Source of the DNA: Bradyrhizobium lablabi | GTDB lineage: Bacteria > Pseudomonadota > Alphaproteobacteria > Rhizobiales > Xanthobacteraceae | Length of the DNA: 64,000 nucleotides | Reading direction: 5' to 3' | Assembly (NCBI RefSeq): GCF_018129385.1 | Contig: NZ_JAFCLN010000003.1 | Coordinates: 62,001-126,000, forward strand | Shown: piece by piece, positions 36,432 through 45,215 of the stretch | Layout: the number at the start of each line of letters is the position of its first letter | Numbering within the stretch: the first letter of the stretch is position 1 | Made by a program: the position numbers and the translations under genes | Notes under the pieces: model-generated | What the model was told of the DNA's origin: nothing | Databases searched by the model: none | The model's input: the letters and a program-made list of their open reading frames with translations, nothing else

Positions 36432-37343
36432 TTACTTATAAGCGTCCGGATCCGGCGAATCCGAAGGCTTGGCGTACTGATTCTTCAGCTCCGCACTGAT
36501 CGGCGTAGCGAGGTTCAACCCCTTCGGCGGAATCTTCTGGGTGAACCACTTGTCGTAGATCTTGGCGCCCTCGCCGCCGGTGTAGACCGCCGCAGTAGCG
36601 GCATCGACGACCTTCTTGAAGGGGGCATCGTCCTTGCGCAGCATGATGCCGTAGGGCTCGGGCTTGGAGAACGCGTCCTTTGAGATGACGTAGTCGCCGG
36701 GCGCCTTCGAGCCGGCAACCAGGCTCGACAGCAGGATGTCGTCCATTACGAAGGCCACCGCGCGATCGGTCTCCACCATCAGGAAGGCCTCGGCATGGTC
36801 CTTGGCCGGGATGATGTTGATGTTGAGGTTACGCGCCGCGTTGGCCTCGGTGAGCTGCTTGATGTTGGTGGTGCCGGCGGTGGAGACCACCGACTTGCCC
36901 TTGAGGTCGTCGATCTTTTCGATCTTGCTCGCCTTCTTGGTGACGTAGCGGCTCGCGGTCAGGAAGTGCGTGTTGGTGAAAGAGACCTGCTTCTGGCGCT
37001 CGGCATTGTTGGTGGTCGAGCCGCATTCGAGGTCGATGGTGCCGTTGGCCATCAGCGGGATACGCGTCGCAGACGTGACGGGGGTGAGCTTGACCTCGAG
37101 CTTGTCGAGCTTCAGCTCCTTCTTCACGGCATCGACGATCTTGTAGCAGATGTCCATCGCATAGCCGACCGGCTTCTGCGCGTCGTCGAGATAGGAGAAG
37201 GGAATCGAGGAATCGCGGTGGCCGAGCGTGATGGAGCCGCTTTCCTTGATGCTCTTGAGCGTGCCGGTAAGCTCCTGCGCCCCGGCCTGGCTTGCGCCGA
37301 GCGCGGCGGCGAGCGCGAGGCTGACGACGTGAATTCGTTTCAT
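36432..37343 (-). CDS. gltI: Glutamate/aspartate-type periplasmic binding protein, GltI-like
   Basis: 303 residues with a signal peptide (VVSLALAAALGASQAGA). The mature protein follows E. coli GltI closely by eye: ITLGHRDSSIPFSYLDD, MANGTIDLECGSTTNN, ERQKQVSFTNTHF, DHAEAFLMVETDRAVAFVMDD and IPPKGLNLATPIS. The ligand is thus probably glutamate or aspartate. Its start overlaps the upstream hydrolase stop by four bases, so it is translated from the same message. The permease genes follow after a structured gap. Confidence 0.9.
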   Translation of the reverse strand: MKRIHVVSLALAAALGASQAGAQELTGTLKSIKESGSITLGHRDSSIPFSYLDDAQKPVGYAMDICYKIVDAVKKELKLDKLEVKLTPVTSATRIPLMANGTIDLECGSTTNNAERQKQVSFTNTHFLTASRYVTKKASKIEKIDDLKGKSVVSTAGTTNIKQLTEANAARNLNINIIPAKDHAEAFLMVETDRAVAFVMDDILLSSLVAGSKAPGDYVISKDAFSKPEPYGIMLRKDDAPFKKVVDAATAAVYTGGEGAKIYDKWFTQKIPPKGLNLATPISAELKNQYAKPSDSPDPDAYK

Positions 37344-38221
37344 GCATGTACTCCTTGTTTGCGTGACTGTGTCGAAGTTTCGAGGATTTCGCCGAGCACC
37401 GGCGCAATATACGTGCGGAACTGGCTTGGGTTTTCGCTCATCGGAAAATGGCCGAGCTGCTCCATGATGGTGACGCGGGCGCCCGGAATGGAAGCCGCGG
37501 TTCTCGTTGTGTCCTCGGGCGTGCAGGAGAAATCATACTCGCCCGTGAGCAGGTAGAGCGGGCATACTTTAGTATCGATCCTCGCGACCCGCCCGCGCAG
37601 ATCGCCGTCGACCCGGTAGAAATACAGATCGCCCTTGAACACGCCCGGGCCGCCCTGCTTGTAGGCCCACAGCGTCTCCTCGCGCGAGGCTTTCGGGCTC
37701 TGCGGCGCGATCAGGCCGGAGACCAAAGCGGCACAGACTTCGCCGCCATGCACGTCCGGCCGGTTGAGCCAGGCCGTGTCATACCAGGGCGCCTGGAAGT
37801 CGGCGGCTTCCAGCCCGATCAGCGCGCGGAATTCTGAGGAGTGGTCGATCGCCAGATTGAGCACGATGCGGCCGCCGATCGAGCAGCCCATCACCACAGG
37901 CTTGTCGAGGTTCAGCGCGGCGCAGAACGCGCGGATCGTCTCGGTGTAGCGCGCTGTCGTGAGTTGATATTCCTCGCCATCCCAATTCGCCGGTGGATTC
38001 GATTTGCCATGGAAGGGCATGTCGAAGGCGATGATGCGAAAATTGTTCGCGAACTCCTCGTCGGCCAGCAGATAGCGCCACTGCCTGTTGTCGGCCCCCG
38101 CGGTGTGCAGGCAGACCAGCGGAATGCCGCTGCCGTTCTCCTCGAAATAGATGCGGTGCATCTCGCCGCCGATCTCGACGTGCACGTAACGGCCGATGAT
38201 CGGCTCGATCTGGCTACTCAT
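37340..38221 (-). CDS. Alpha/beta-hydrolase
   Basis: 293 residues from the ATG at 38219-38221. Alpha/beta-hydrolase landmarks are VCLHTAGADNRQW (oxyanion-hole region), the nucleophile elbow VMGCSIGGRIVLN (G-C-S-I-G-G, Ser nucleophile), LLTGEYDFSC (acid) and EQLGHFPMSENP (His). It is a soluble esterase-, dehalogenase- or C-C hydrolase-like enzyme. Four-base overlaps on both sides tie it to the SCP2-like gene and the gltI-like gene, so it may process a compound taken up or released with an amino acid, such as an ester or amide. Confidence 0.82.
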   Translation of the reverse strand: MSSQIEPIIGRYVHVEIGGEMHRIYFEENGSGIPLVCLHTAGADNRQWRYLLADEEFANNFRIIAFDMPFHGKSNPPANWDGEEYQLTTARYTETIRAFCAALNLDKPVVMGCSIGGRIVLNLAIDHSSEFRALIGLEAADFQAPWYDTAWLNRPDVHGGEVCAALVSGLIAPQSPKASREETLWAYKQGGPGVFKGDLYFYRVDGDLRGRVARIDTKVCPLYLLTGEYDFSCTPEDTTRTAASIPGARVTIMEQLGHFPMSENPSQFRTYIAPVLGEILETSTQSRKQGVHA

Positions 38222-38631
38222 GCCGCCACCCTGGCGAGCGCCCGCGGCAGCGCCAGCACATCCTTGAAATACTGAAGGTTGGCCATGAACGGATGCAGGT
38301 CGCCTTCCAGCACGGCCTCGCCGCGTTTGGTGAGCGACAGCAGATCGTGCCAGCCCGGCCGCGGCACCGGTTGCCAATATTGCGACCACGCCTGCGGCGT
38401 CGCCCGATAGGCGAACCGCCACGACCCCATCAGCACCGGCGCCGGCGTGAGGTCCACGATCCTGCCCGCGCGGACCGAGACATGAAAGGCACGGTCCATC
38501 GGACCGAGCAGGCAATCGCATTCGAGAAAGCGGCCGCGCCGGATCAAGCCGAGATTCTGTTCGAGCAAAGCGGGAATTTTGGCGAACGCTTCGGCAATCG
38601 CGGCTTCGGAGACGGTCGGAGGTGATGTCAT
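38218..38631 (-). CDS. Hypothetical, SCP2/sterol-carrier-like small protein
   Basis: 137 residues from the ATG at 38629-38631. A much longer frame upstream is the antisense shadow of the TctCBA genes and is not used. The pattern of an alpha-beta sandwich with a hydrophobic groove (FHVSVRAGRIVDLTPAPVLMGSWRFAYRATPQAWSQYW is one stretch, given here in part) and a closing region LEGDLHPFMANLQYFKDVLAL recalls SCP2-type lipid-binding domains. The match is a judgement by eye. It overlaps the downstream hydrolase gene by four bases and probably works with it. Confidence 0.55.
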   Translation of the reverse strand: MTSPPTVSEAAIAEAFAKIPALLEQNLGLIRRGRFLECDCLLGPMDRAFHVSVRAGRIVDLTPAPVLMGSWRFAYRATPQAWSQYWQPVPRPGWHDLLSLTKRGEAVLEGDLHPFMANLQYFKDVLALPRALARVAA

Positions 38632-38961
38632 AGGCTTTTGGCAGGCTTTCCTGCGATGCCGGCGTTGAGAAACGGAACTGGCTCCGATCGAGGCGCATGA
38701 TGGCCCGGAAGGCCGGGAGGCCGCAAGGCACCCTCGAGAAGCAGGTTTCGCGCCAAGCATACCCCACCAAGGTGGCAGTGAATTCCGCCGCTCGGCATGA
38801 CCGGCAGACTTTTTGTCGCATGGTTTGCCAATATCAGGCCCGGTCGGCAAGCCTTTCAGCCGGCACGCTTTTCTTACCGTTTGTTTTCGGGGAAGATTGC
38901 GGCTAGGTGACAGAACAAGATCGTTCGACGTCAAGACGACCACAAGGGAGAGAGAATTTTC
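38632..38961. other. Divergent intergenic region, 330 bases
   Basis: Lies between the leftward SCP2-like/hydrolase/gltIJKL operon and the rightward tctC gene. No gene is credible. It should hold promoters for both; an AT-richer block near 38868-38890 (CTTTTCTTACCGTTTGTTTT) is the most promoter-like part, but no consensus can be assigned. Just before tctC lies AAGGGAGAGA as ribosome binding site. Confidence 0.4.
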
Positions 38962-39927
38962 ATGTTTCAGCGCAGCCATTTGAAGATCGCGCTTGCCGCG
39001 GCCGCCATGCTGGTGTCGGCCGCTGCCGGGGCGCAGGATTATCCGACCAAGCCGATCACGCTGATCGTGCCGTGGCCGGCGGGCGGCTCGACCGACATCT
39101 CGATGCGCGCGATCGCCGAGCGGGCTTCCAAGGAATTGGGACAGCCGATTGCAGTCGACAACAAGGCCGGCGGCGGCGGCACGGTGGGCCCGGCGACGAT
39201 GGCGGCGAGCGCCAAGCCCGACGGCTACACCATTGCGCAAATCCCGATCACGGTGTTCCGCCTGCCCCTGATGCAGGAAGTTTCCTGGGATCCGGCAAAG
39301 GACTTTTCCTACATCGTCCATCTCACCGGCTACACCTTTGGCGTCACGACCAGCGCGGAGGGTCCGTTCAAGACCTGGAAGGACGTGATCGACTACGCCA
39401 AGGCCAACCCGGGCAAGGTCACCTATGCGACCCCAGGCACCGGCACCTCGCTGCATGTCGGCATGGAGCAGATCGCGGCGATGGCCGGCATCAAGCTGAC
39501 GCAAGTGCCGTTCAAGGGCGGCGCCGAGACCAACGCCGCGGTGCTCGGCCAGCACACCATGCTGCAAGCCGATTCCACCGGCTGGAAGCCGCTGGTCGAT
39601 GCCGGCAAGCTGCGTCTCTTGATGGTGTGGACCGCGGTGCGCTCGCCGAACTATCCGGACGCGCCGACGCTGAAAGAGCTCGGCTATCCCATGGTCTATG
39701 ACTCGCCGTTCGGCATCGCCGGTCCCAAAGGGATGGACCCGAAGATCGTCGCCAAGCTGCACGACGCCTTCAAAAAGGCGGTGGAGGATCCGGCCGTGAT
39801 CGCAACGCTGGCGAAATACGACATGGTGCCGAACTACAAGAACACCGAGGACTACAAGAAGTTCGTCGTCGAGGTGACCGACTCCGAACGCAAGGTGATC
39901 GACTCGCTGGGCCTCGCGAAGAAGTAG
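38962..39927 (+). CDS. tctC: TctC-type substrate-binding protein of a tripartite tricarboxylate transporter
   Basis: 321 residues with signal peptide (IALAAAAMLVSAAAGAQ) and the Bug/TctC landmarks DYPTKPITLIVPWPAGGSTD, VDNKAGGGGTVGPA and SPNYPDAPTLKELGYP. Unlike the other two Bug proteins in the window it is followed by tctB and tctA, giving a full TTT system for a carboxylate. A family A palindromic repeat lies five bases after its stop, within the operon. AAGGGAGAG precedes the start. Confidence 0.92.
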   Translation: MFQRSHLKIALAAAAMLVSAAAGAQDYPTKPITLIVPWPAGGSTDISMRAIAERASKELGQPIAVDNKAGGGGTVGPATMAASAKPDGYTIAQIPITVFRLPLMQEVSWDPAKDFSYIVHLTGYTFGVTTSAEGPFKTWKDVIDYAKANPGKVTYATPGTGTSLHVGMEQIAAMAGIKLTQVPFKGGAETNAAVLGQHTMLQADSTGWKPLVDAGKLRLLMVWTAVRSPNYPDAPTLKELGYPMVYDSPFGIAGPKGMDPKIVAKLHDAFKKAVEDPAVIATLAKYDMVPNYKNTEDYKKFVVEVTDSERKVIDSLGLAKK

Positions 39928-39931
39928 TCCG

Positions 39932-40048
39932 TCTCGTGTCCCGGACGCGGTGCAGCGTGCAACGCTGCGCCGCCGAGCCGGGACCCATGCTGCGATGTGG
40001 ACCCCGGCTCTGCAGCGCACCGCTTCGCGCTGCGCTGCGTCCGGGGAA
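39932..40048. repeat. Palindromic intergenic repeat, family A copy 2
   Basis: Same element as at 977-1096 and 49117-49247: CTCGTGTCCCGGACGC at the left and GCGTCCGGGG at the right, with related inner blocks. It sits between tctC and tctB, so it will be transcribed within the operon message and could form a stable fold that protects the tctC part from 3' decay or lowers expression of tctB/tctA. Confidence 0.8.
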
Positions 40049-40065
40049 CGGCCGAGAGAAACGCG

Positions 40066-40551
40066 ATGAGTGATCAGCCCAGCGTCAGGTTCAAACTCAA
40101 CAACTCCGAACTGTGGGGCGGGCTGATCGGGCTTGCGCTCGGCATCTTCGTGATCCGGTCCGGCCTCAAACTCAAGCTCGGCACCATCCACGATCCCGGC
40201 TCGGGCTTCGTGCTGTTCTACACGGGCATCCTGATGTGCGTGTTCGCGGCGGCGATCATCGTCGCCTCGCTCACGGAAGGTGGACCGACCTTCGGCACAC
40301 GCTGGAAGGATGCGCGCTGGACCAAGCCCGTCATCGTCATTGTCTGCCTCACGGTCTTTGCCGTCGCGCTCGAATGGGCCGGTTTCCTCCTCTCGTCGAT
40401 CACGCTGGTGCTGCTCTTGATGCGGCTGATCGATCCGGTGCGCTGGCCGCTGGCGGTTCCGATCTCGATCCTGGTGCCGACCGGCATGTGGTGGCTGCTC
40501 AAGCATGGACTCGGCATCCTGTTGCCGTCCGGCATTTTTGGAATCGGCTGA
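40066..40551 (+). CDS. tctB: TctB-family small permease of a tripartite tricarboxylate transporter
   Basis: 161 residues from the ATG at 40066 (MSDQPSVRFKLNNSELWGGL); the frame extends back into the repeat but that part is not real. Four predicted helices, with the typical opening LWGGLIGLALGIFVI and the C-terminal GHGLGILLPSG-like end (KHGLGILLPSGIFG). TctB is the small membrane subunit. The gene ends nine bases before tctA. Confidence 0.87.
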   Translation: MSDQPSVRFKLNNSELWGGLIGLALGIFVIRSGLKLKLGTIHDPGSGFVLFYTGILMCVFAAAIIVASLTEGGPTFGTRWKDARWTKPVIVIVCLTVFAVALEWAGFLLSSITLVLLLMRLIDPVRWPLAVPISILVPTGMWWLLKHGLGILLPSGIFGIG

Positions 40552-40560
40552 GCACGCGCC

Positions 40561-42069
40561 ATGGATACACTGCTCAATGTCGCGCATGGGTTTGGCGTCG
40601 CGCTGGCGCCAATCAACCTGCTCTACTGCTTCATCGGCGTGTTCATCGGCACGCTGGTCGGCGTCCTGCCCGGCATCGGCCCGATCTCGGCGATGTCGCT
40701 GCTGCTGCCGGTGACGCTGTCGGGCACGCCGGAATCCGGCATCATCATGATGGCCGGCATCTATTACGGCTCGATGTATGGCGGCTCGACCACCTCGATC
40801 CTGGTCAACATCCCCGGGGAAGCCGCCTCTGTCGTGACCTGTCTCGACGGCCACCAGATGGCCAAGCAGGGGCGCGCCGGCCCCGCACTCGGCATCTCCG
40901 CCTTCGGCTCCTTCATCGCCGGCACCTTTGCGCTTGTTGCCCTGATGCTGGTGGCGCCAAAGCTGGCCAGCGTCGCCATCGCCTTTGGCCCCGCCGAATA
41001 TTTCAGCCTGATGGTGCTCGGCCTCGTCGTGCTGACCTTCCTGACGCAGGGATCGATGGCCAAGGCGCTGCTGATGGCCTGCATCGGTGTCGTACTCGGC
41101 CTGATCGGCCTCGACAGCATCACCGCGCAGCCGCGCCTGACTTTTGGCCGCATGGAATTGATCGACGGCATTGGCCTCGTGCCGGTCGTGATGGGCCTGT
41201 TCGGCGTCGCCGAGGTGCTGCTCAACACCGAGCAGGTGATCAAGCGCGACATCATCAACGCCAAGATCACGCATCTGCTGCCGAGCAGGGAAGACTGGAA
41301 GGCCAGCGCCGGGCCGATGGGCCGCGGCACCATCCTCGGCTTTTTCCTCGGCATTTTGCCGGGCGGCGGCGCGGTGGTGGCGTCCTTTGCTTCCTACGCG
41401 CTGGAGAAGCGGTTGTCGAAGACGCCGCAGCGTTTCGGCAACGGCGCGATCGAGGGCGTGGCGGGGCCGGAAGCCGCCAATAACGCCGCAGCCGGCGGCG
41501 CTTTCATTCCGCTGATGACGCTCGGCATTCCGCCGAACGTGGTGATGGCGCTCTTGCTCGGCGCGTTCGTGATTCACGGGTTGCAGCCGGGCCCGCTGAT
41601 GATCACGCAGAACCCCGGCCTGTTCTGGGGCATCATCGCCAGCATGTATATCGGCAATCTGATGCTGCTGGTGCTGAACCTGCCGATGATCGGGATGTGG
41701 GTGCAACTGCTGAAGCTGCCGTACAACATCCTGTTTCCGCTGATCATCCTGTTCACCATCATCGGCGTCTACTGCTCCAGCAACAACGTGTTCGACGTCT
41801 ATGTAATGATCGCCTTCGGCGTGATCGGCTATTTCATGCGCAAGCTCGGCTACGAGCCGGCGCCGCTGGTGCTGGCCTTCGTGCTCGGGCCGATGATGGA
41901 GAACAACCTTCGCAAGTCGCTGATCCTGTCGCAGGGCGATCTCTCCACCTTTGTGACGCGGCCGATCTCGGCCGTATGCCTCGCCTTTGCTGTGGTCCTT
42001 CTGGTCGCGCCGCTGCTACCGGCGCTGCGCAGGAAGCGCGAGATGGTGGCGCTGGATGAAGGGGCGTAG
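40561..42069 (+). CDS. tctA: TctA-family large permease of a tripartite tricarboxylate transporter
   Basis: 502 residues with about 12 helices. The TctA landmarks GVLPGIGPISAMSLLLPVT, IYYGSMYGGSTTSILVNIPGEAASVVT and the second-half counterpart ILPGGGAVVASFASYALEK, then EGVAGPEAANNAAAGGAFIPLMTLGIP, are present. This is the substrate-translocating subunit driven by the proton or sodium gradient. It completes tctCBA; substrate not inferable. A palindromic repeat follows 20 bases after the stop. Confidence 0.93.
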   Translation: MDTLLNVAHGFGVALAPINLLYCFIGVFIGTLVGVLPGIGPISAMSLLLPVTLSGTPESGIIMMAGIYYGSMYGGSTTSILVNIPGEAASVVTCLDGHQMAKQGRAGPALGISAFGSFIAGTFALVALMLVAPKLASVAIAFGPAEYFSLMVLGLVVLTFLTQGSMAKALLMACIGVVLGLIGLDSITAQPRLTFGRMELIDGIGLVPVVMGLFGVAEVLLNTEQVIKRDIINAKITHLLPSREDWKASAGPMGRGTILGFFLGILPGGGAVVASFASYALEKRLSKTPQRFGNGAIEGVAGPEAANNAAAGGAFIPLMTLGIPPNVVMALLLGAFVIHGLQPGPLMITQNPGLFWGIIASMYIGNLMLLVLNLPMIGMWVQLLKLPYNILFPLIILFTIIGVYCSSNNVFDVYVMIAFGVIGYFMRKLGYEPAPLVLAFVLGPMMENNLRKSLILSQGDLSTFVTRPISAVCLAFAVVLLVAPLLPALRRKREMVALDEGA

Positions 42070-42088
42070 CGTTCAGACTCTTTGTTTT

Positions 42089-42137
42089 GCGCATGATCTT
42101 ATCGGAAAACCGGTACCCACTTTTCCGGATCATGCGC
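42089..42137. repeat. Palindromic repeat, family E copy 1
   Basis: Outer arms GCGCATGATC/GATCATGCGC enclose an inner near-palindrome GGAAAACCGGTACCCACTTTTCC. A related but longer copy lies at 51401-51474. It occupies the gap between tctA and the convergent M20 peptidase gene and may end both transcripts. The stop codon of the peptidase (42130-42132) falls inside it. Confidence 0.8.
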
Positions 42138-43515
42138 GCCGCGCCCCCTTCTCGCCGAGGTCCCAGAACAGGCCAGCCATGATGGTAAGCGCCTCTTCGG
42201 TCACCGGCAGCAGGATGTGCTCGTTCGGTGCGTGCTGCGAGCAGCCCGGATAGGAGTGCGGCACCCAGATCGTCGGCAGTCCGAGACCTTCGGAGAACAC
42301 GTCGTTCGGCAGCGAGCCGCCGAAGTTCGGAAGGATCGCCGGCCGCTTGCCGGTGGTCTTCTGAATCGATTCCGCAGCCCAGTTGATCCAGGGGCTGTCG
42401 AAATCGGTGCGCGAGGCCGCAAACGCTTGCGCGCCGCTCACCTCGACCATCGGAAAGCCGTTGGCATGCAGACGTTCGCGCACGGCATCGATAGCCTGCT
42501 CGATTTTCGTGCCGACCACGAAGCGCAATTGCAGCACCGCATGCGCCTCGCCGGGGATCGCATTCGCCGGGCTCGCAATGTTGCCCGCCGACATCGCCAG
42601 CACCTCGAGCGTGTTCCAGGCATAGAGCCGTTCAGCAGGCGAAAGGCCCTCCTCGCCCCAGTTCGGCGACAACGCCGGCTCATCGGCCGTCGGTTCAACC
42701 TTGACGTCGGCCAGCACGCTGCGGATCGCATTGGAGATGCGCGGCGGTTTTAGCGCCTCGAATTGCATCTGCCCCTTCTCATTCACCAGACACGCAATCG
42801 CGTTCGACAGCACGGTCGCGGCATTGGCGAGCACGCCGCCCCAATTGCCGGAATGATGCCCGCCCTCGCGCAGGTTTACATCGAGATGGATGCGAAGGCC
42901 GCCGCGGCAGCCGAGGAAGATGGTCGGACGATCCGCCGACAGCCGCGGGCCGTCGGAAGCGAGGAACAGGTCGGCCTTCAACTCCTCGCGCAATCCGTCG
43001 CAGACCCGGCGCAGATCGGGCGAGCCGATCTCTTCGCCGGTCTCGATCAGGAATTTCGCATTGAAGCCGAGCTTGCCGCCGCGCGCTTCGCGCACCACGC
43101 GCAGCGCCGACATGTTGATGCTGTGCTGGCCCTTGTTGTCGGCGGTGCCGCGGCCGTAGACGCGCTCGCCCCTGGTCGTCGTCCGCCAGGGGTCGAGGTT
43201 GTCGCGCCATTCGCCTTCCATGCCGTCGACGACGTCGCCATGGCCATAGGTGAGCACGGTCGGCAGCGAAGCGTCCTCGCGATAGTCCGCCAGCAGATAC
43301 GGCCCCTTCCCGCTCGGCGCCTCGATCAGCCGCGTCGTGAAGCCGAGTGCGGTGAAGGCAGGCGTAAGCTCCTCGACGAGATAGGCGCGCAACGCTTCAC
43401 CCGAATTGGGCTGCTGGCTTTCGGTGCGGTAACCGACCCGGCGATCCAGAATTTTCAGGAACTCGCCCGACTGAAAATGCTTGCGCGCCCGGTCGATCGC
43501 GTCGGCTCTCGTCAT
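42130..43515 (-). CDS. M20-family metallopeptidase/amidohydrolase
   Basis: 461 residues, start ATG at 43513-43515 with AAGGAAGAA upstream. Metal ligands of the M20 family are seen in order: LTYGHGDVVDG (His and Asp), YGRGTADNKGQHS (Asp), IETGEEIGSPDL (Glu pair), LASDGPRLS (Asp) and a late His in WVPHSYPGCSQHAPNEH. The dimerisation domain sits between. Family enzymes hydrolyse dipeptides or N-acyl amino acids in the cytoplasm. The final codons and stop lie within a family E repeat, so the C-terminus (GEKGARRA) seems to have been shaped by repeat insertion. Confidence 0.9.
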   Translation of the reverse strand: MTRADAIDRARKHFQSGEFLKILDRRVGYRTESQQPNSGEALRAYLVEELTPAFTALGFTTRLIEAPSGKGPYLLADYREDASLPTVLTYGHGDVVDGMEGEWRDNLDPWRTTTRGERVYGRGTADNKGQHSINMSALRVVREARGGKLGFNAKFLIETGEEIGSPDLRRVCDGLREELKADLFLASDGPRLSADRPTIFLGCRGGLRIHLDVNLREGGHHSGNWGGVLANAATVLSNAIACLVNEKGQMQFEALKPPRISNAIRSVLADVKVEPTADEPALSPNWGEEGLSPAERLYAWNTLEVLAMSAGNIASPANAIPGEAHAVLQLRFVVGTKIEQAIDAVRERLHANGFPMVEVSGAQAFAASRTDFDSPWINWAAESIQKTTGKRPAILPNFGGSLPNDVFSEGLGLPTIWVPHSYPGCSQHAPNEHILLPVTEEALTIMAGLFWDLGEKGARRA

Positions 43516-43672
43516 GGTGTTCTTCCTTTTGGAATTCTGTCCAGCGGCAACCTATCGGGATGCGTAGCCTGCTGGAAGTCGCATCAGCCCTGCCCGTATT
43601 CGCCCTTGCCAATCCCGCTCCCATGCAACAATTTCGGCGGCCAACCAACCGCGCATCAGAACGCCCAGAGCC

Positions 43673-45073
43673 ATGCCCAAGGGAACGAACAAGCAAATCC
43701 GCCTCAACGCCTTTGCCATGAACTGCGTGGCGCATCAGTCGCCGGGGTTGTGGACGCATCCGCGCGACCGCACCGCCAAATACAACAGGCTGCCGTACTG
43801 GATCGATCTGGCCAAAACGCTGGAGCGCGGGCGGTTCGACGGGCTTTTCCTGGCCGACGTGCTCGGCGTCTATGACGTATTCGGCGGAAGCCACGACGCG
43901 GCCGTGCGCCATGCGACGCAGACGCCGGCCAACGAGCCCTTGATGCTGATCCCCGCGATGGCGGCGGTGACGAAGCATCTCGGCTTCGGCGTGACGAGCA
44001 ATCTTTCCTTCGAGCCGCCCTACCCGTTTGCGCGGCGCATGTCGACGCTCGATCATCTCACCGACGGGCGGATCGGCTGGAACGTCGTCACCGGCTATCT
44101 CGACAGCGCCGCGCGCGGTGCCGGCAAGGACAAGCAGACCGCGCATGATGACCGCTACGATATCGCCGATGAATATATGGAAGTCGTCTACAAGCTCTGG
44201 GAAGGAAGCTGGGAGGACGACGCTGTCTTGCGCGACCGCGCGCGCGGGATCTTTGCCGATCCCGCCAAGGTTCATCGCATCGTGCATGAGGGAAGCAACT
44301 ATCGCCTCAACGCGATTCACCTGAGCGAGCCGTCGCCGCAGCGCACGCCGGTGCTGTATCAGGCCGGCACCTCGCCGCGCGGCCGGCAGTTCGCGGCAGA
44401 GCATGCCGAATGCGTGTTCATGTCGGGGCCTTCGGCCAAGATCATCGGGCCGCGTGTGGCCGCGATCCGCGAACAAGCGGCGAAGGTGGGACGCAATCCG
44501 GCCGAGATTTTGATGTTCAGCATGTTCACGGTGGTGCTCGGCCGTACCGAGGCGGAGGCGCGGGCAAAGTACGAGGACTACCGCAGCCATATCAATCCGG
44601 AAGGCGCGCTGACGCTGATGTCGGGCTGGACCGGCGTCGATTTCTCGACCTACGACCTCGATCAACAAGTGCGCCACGTGCAGAACGATGCCGGCCGTAC
44701 CGCGATGGACAACATTACCCGCGCCGATCCTGACAGGGTGTGGACCGTGCGCGAGGTGGCGCAGCATGTCGGCATCGGCGGCATCGGCCCGGTGGTGGTC
44801 GGCACGCCCGAGAAGGTCGCGGACGAGATCGAGGCGTGGTTCGAGGCGACGGATGTGGATGGGCTCAACATGCCGTTTGCAGTCTCGCCCGGCGATTTCG
44901 AGGATATTGCCGACATGCTGGTGCCGGAGCTGACGAAGCGCGGACGGTACAAGGCGGCGTATACGGAAGGCACGCTGCGCGAGAAGCTGTTCGGCAAGGG
45001 ACGTGCGCGGGTGGATGCGCAGCACCCGGCGGCGCGGCATAGGCCGGGCGTGGCGGCGAAGGCGGCGGAGTGA
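43673..45073 (+). CDS. LLM-class flavin-dependent monooxygenase (NtaA/SnaA/DszA type)
   Basis: 466 residues. Compared with the enzyme at 22739 it shares the long LLM layout but is a different paralog: LNAFAMNCVAHQSPGLW at the start, FDGLFLADVLGVYDVFGG, LGFGVTSNLSFEPPYPFARR, GRIGWNVVTGYLDSAARG and a late GIGPVVVGTPEKVADE. It uses FMNH2 and oxygen and needs a separate reductase. It stands alone between an M20 peptidase and a repeat-rich gap; substrate not inferable, though amines and sulfur compounds are common for the group. Confidence 0.88.
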   Translation: MPKGTNKQIRLNAFAMNCVAHQSPGLWTHPRDRTAKYNRLPYWIDLAKTLERGRFDGLFLADVLGVYDVFGGSHDAAVRHATQTPANEPLMLIPAMAAVTKHLGFGVTSNLSFEPPYPFARRMSTLDHLTDGRIGWNVVTGYLDSAARGAGKDKQTAHDDRYDIADEYMEVVYKLWEGSWEDDAVLRDRARGIFADPAKVHRIVHEGSNYRLNAIHLSEPSPQRTPVLYQAGTSPRGRQFAAEHAECVFMSGPSAKIIGPRVAAIREQAAKVGRNPAEILMFSMFTVVLGRTEAEARAKYEDYRSHINPEGALTLMSGWTGVDFSTYDLDQQVRHVQNDAGRTAMDNITRADPDRVWTVREVAQHVGIGGIGPVVVGTPEKVADEIEAWFEATDVDGLNMPFAVSPGDFEDIADMLVPELTKRGRYKAAYTEGTLREKLFGKGRARVDAQHPAARHRPGVAAKAAE

Positions 45074-45092
45074 GCCCCCGGCTCTATCGGCG

Positions 45093-45215
45093 CGTCGTCC
45101 CGGCGAACGCCGGGACCCATAACCACAGGACGTCGTTGGGTTAGCAGAGCGTCGACCAGTATTTTCTCACAACATCCGCCGCGGCGTATGGGTCCCGGCG
45201 TTCGCCGGGACGACG
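45093..45215. repeat. Long inverted repeat, family D
   Basis: Perfect 29-base arms at 45093-45121 and 45187-45215, 65 bases apart. Each arm contains its own palindrome TCCCGGCGAACGCCGGGA, so two nested hairpins or one long cruciform are possible. It follows the LLM monooxygenase stop by 19 bases and could act as a terminator. Confidence 0.82.

Noticed and set aside
38632..41706. A leftward frame of over 1100 codons running across the tctCBA genes
   Set aside because: It is the antisense of clearly coding TctC/TctB/TctA genes; its translation is His/Arg/Asp-rich with no domain. Only the last 137 codons (38218-38631) look like a true gene.
43397..45040. Leftward frame of 547 codons opposite the LLM monooxygenase gene
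   Set aside because: Antisense shadow with no domain; forward gene is well supported.
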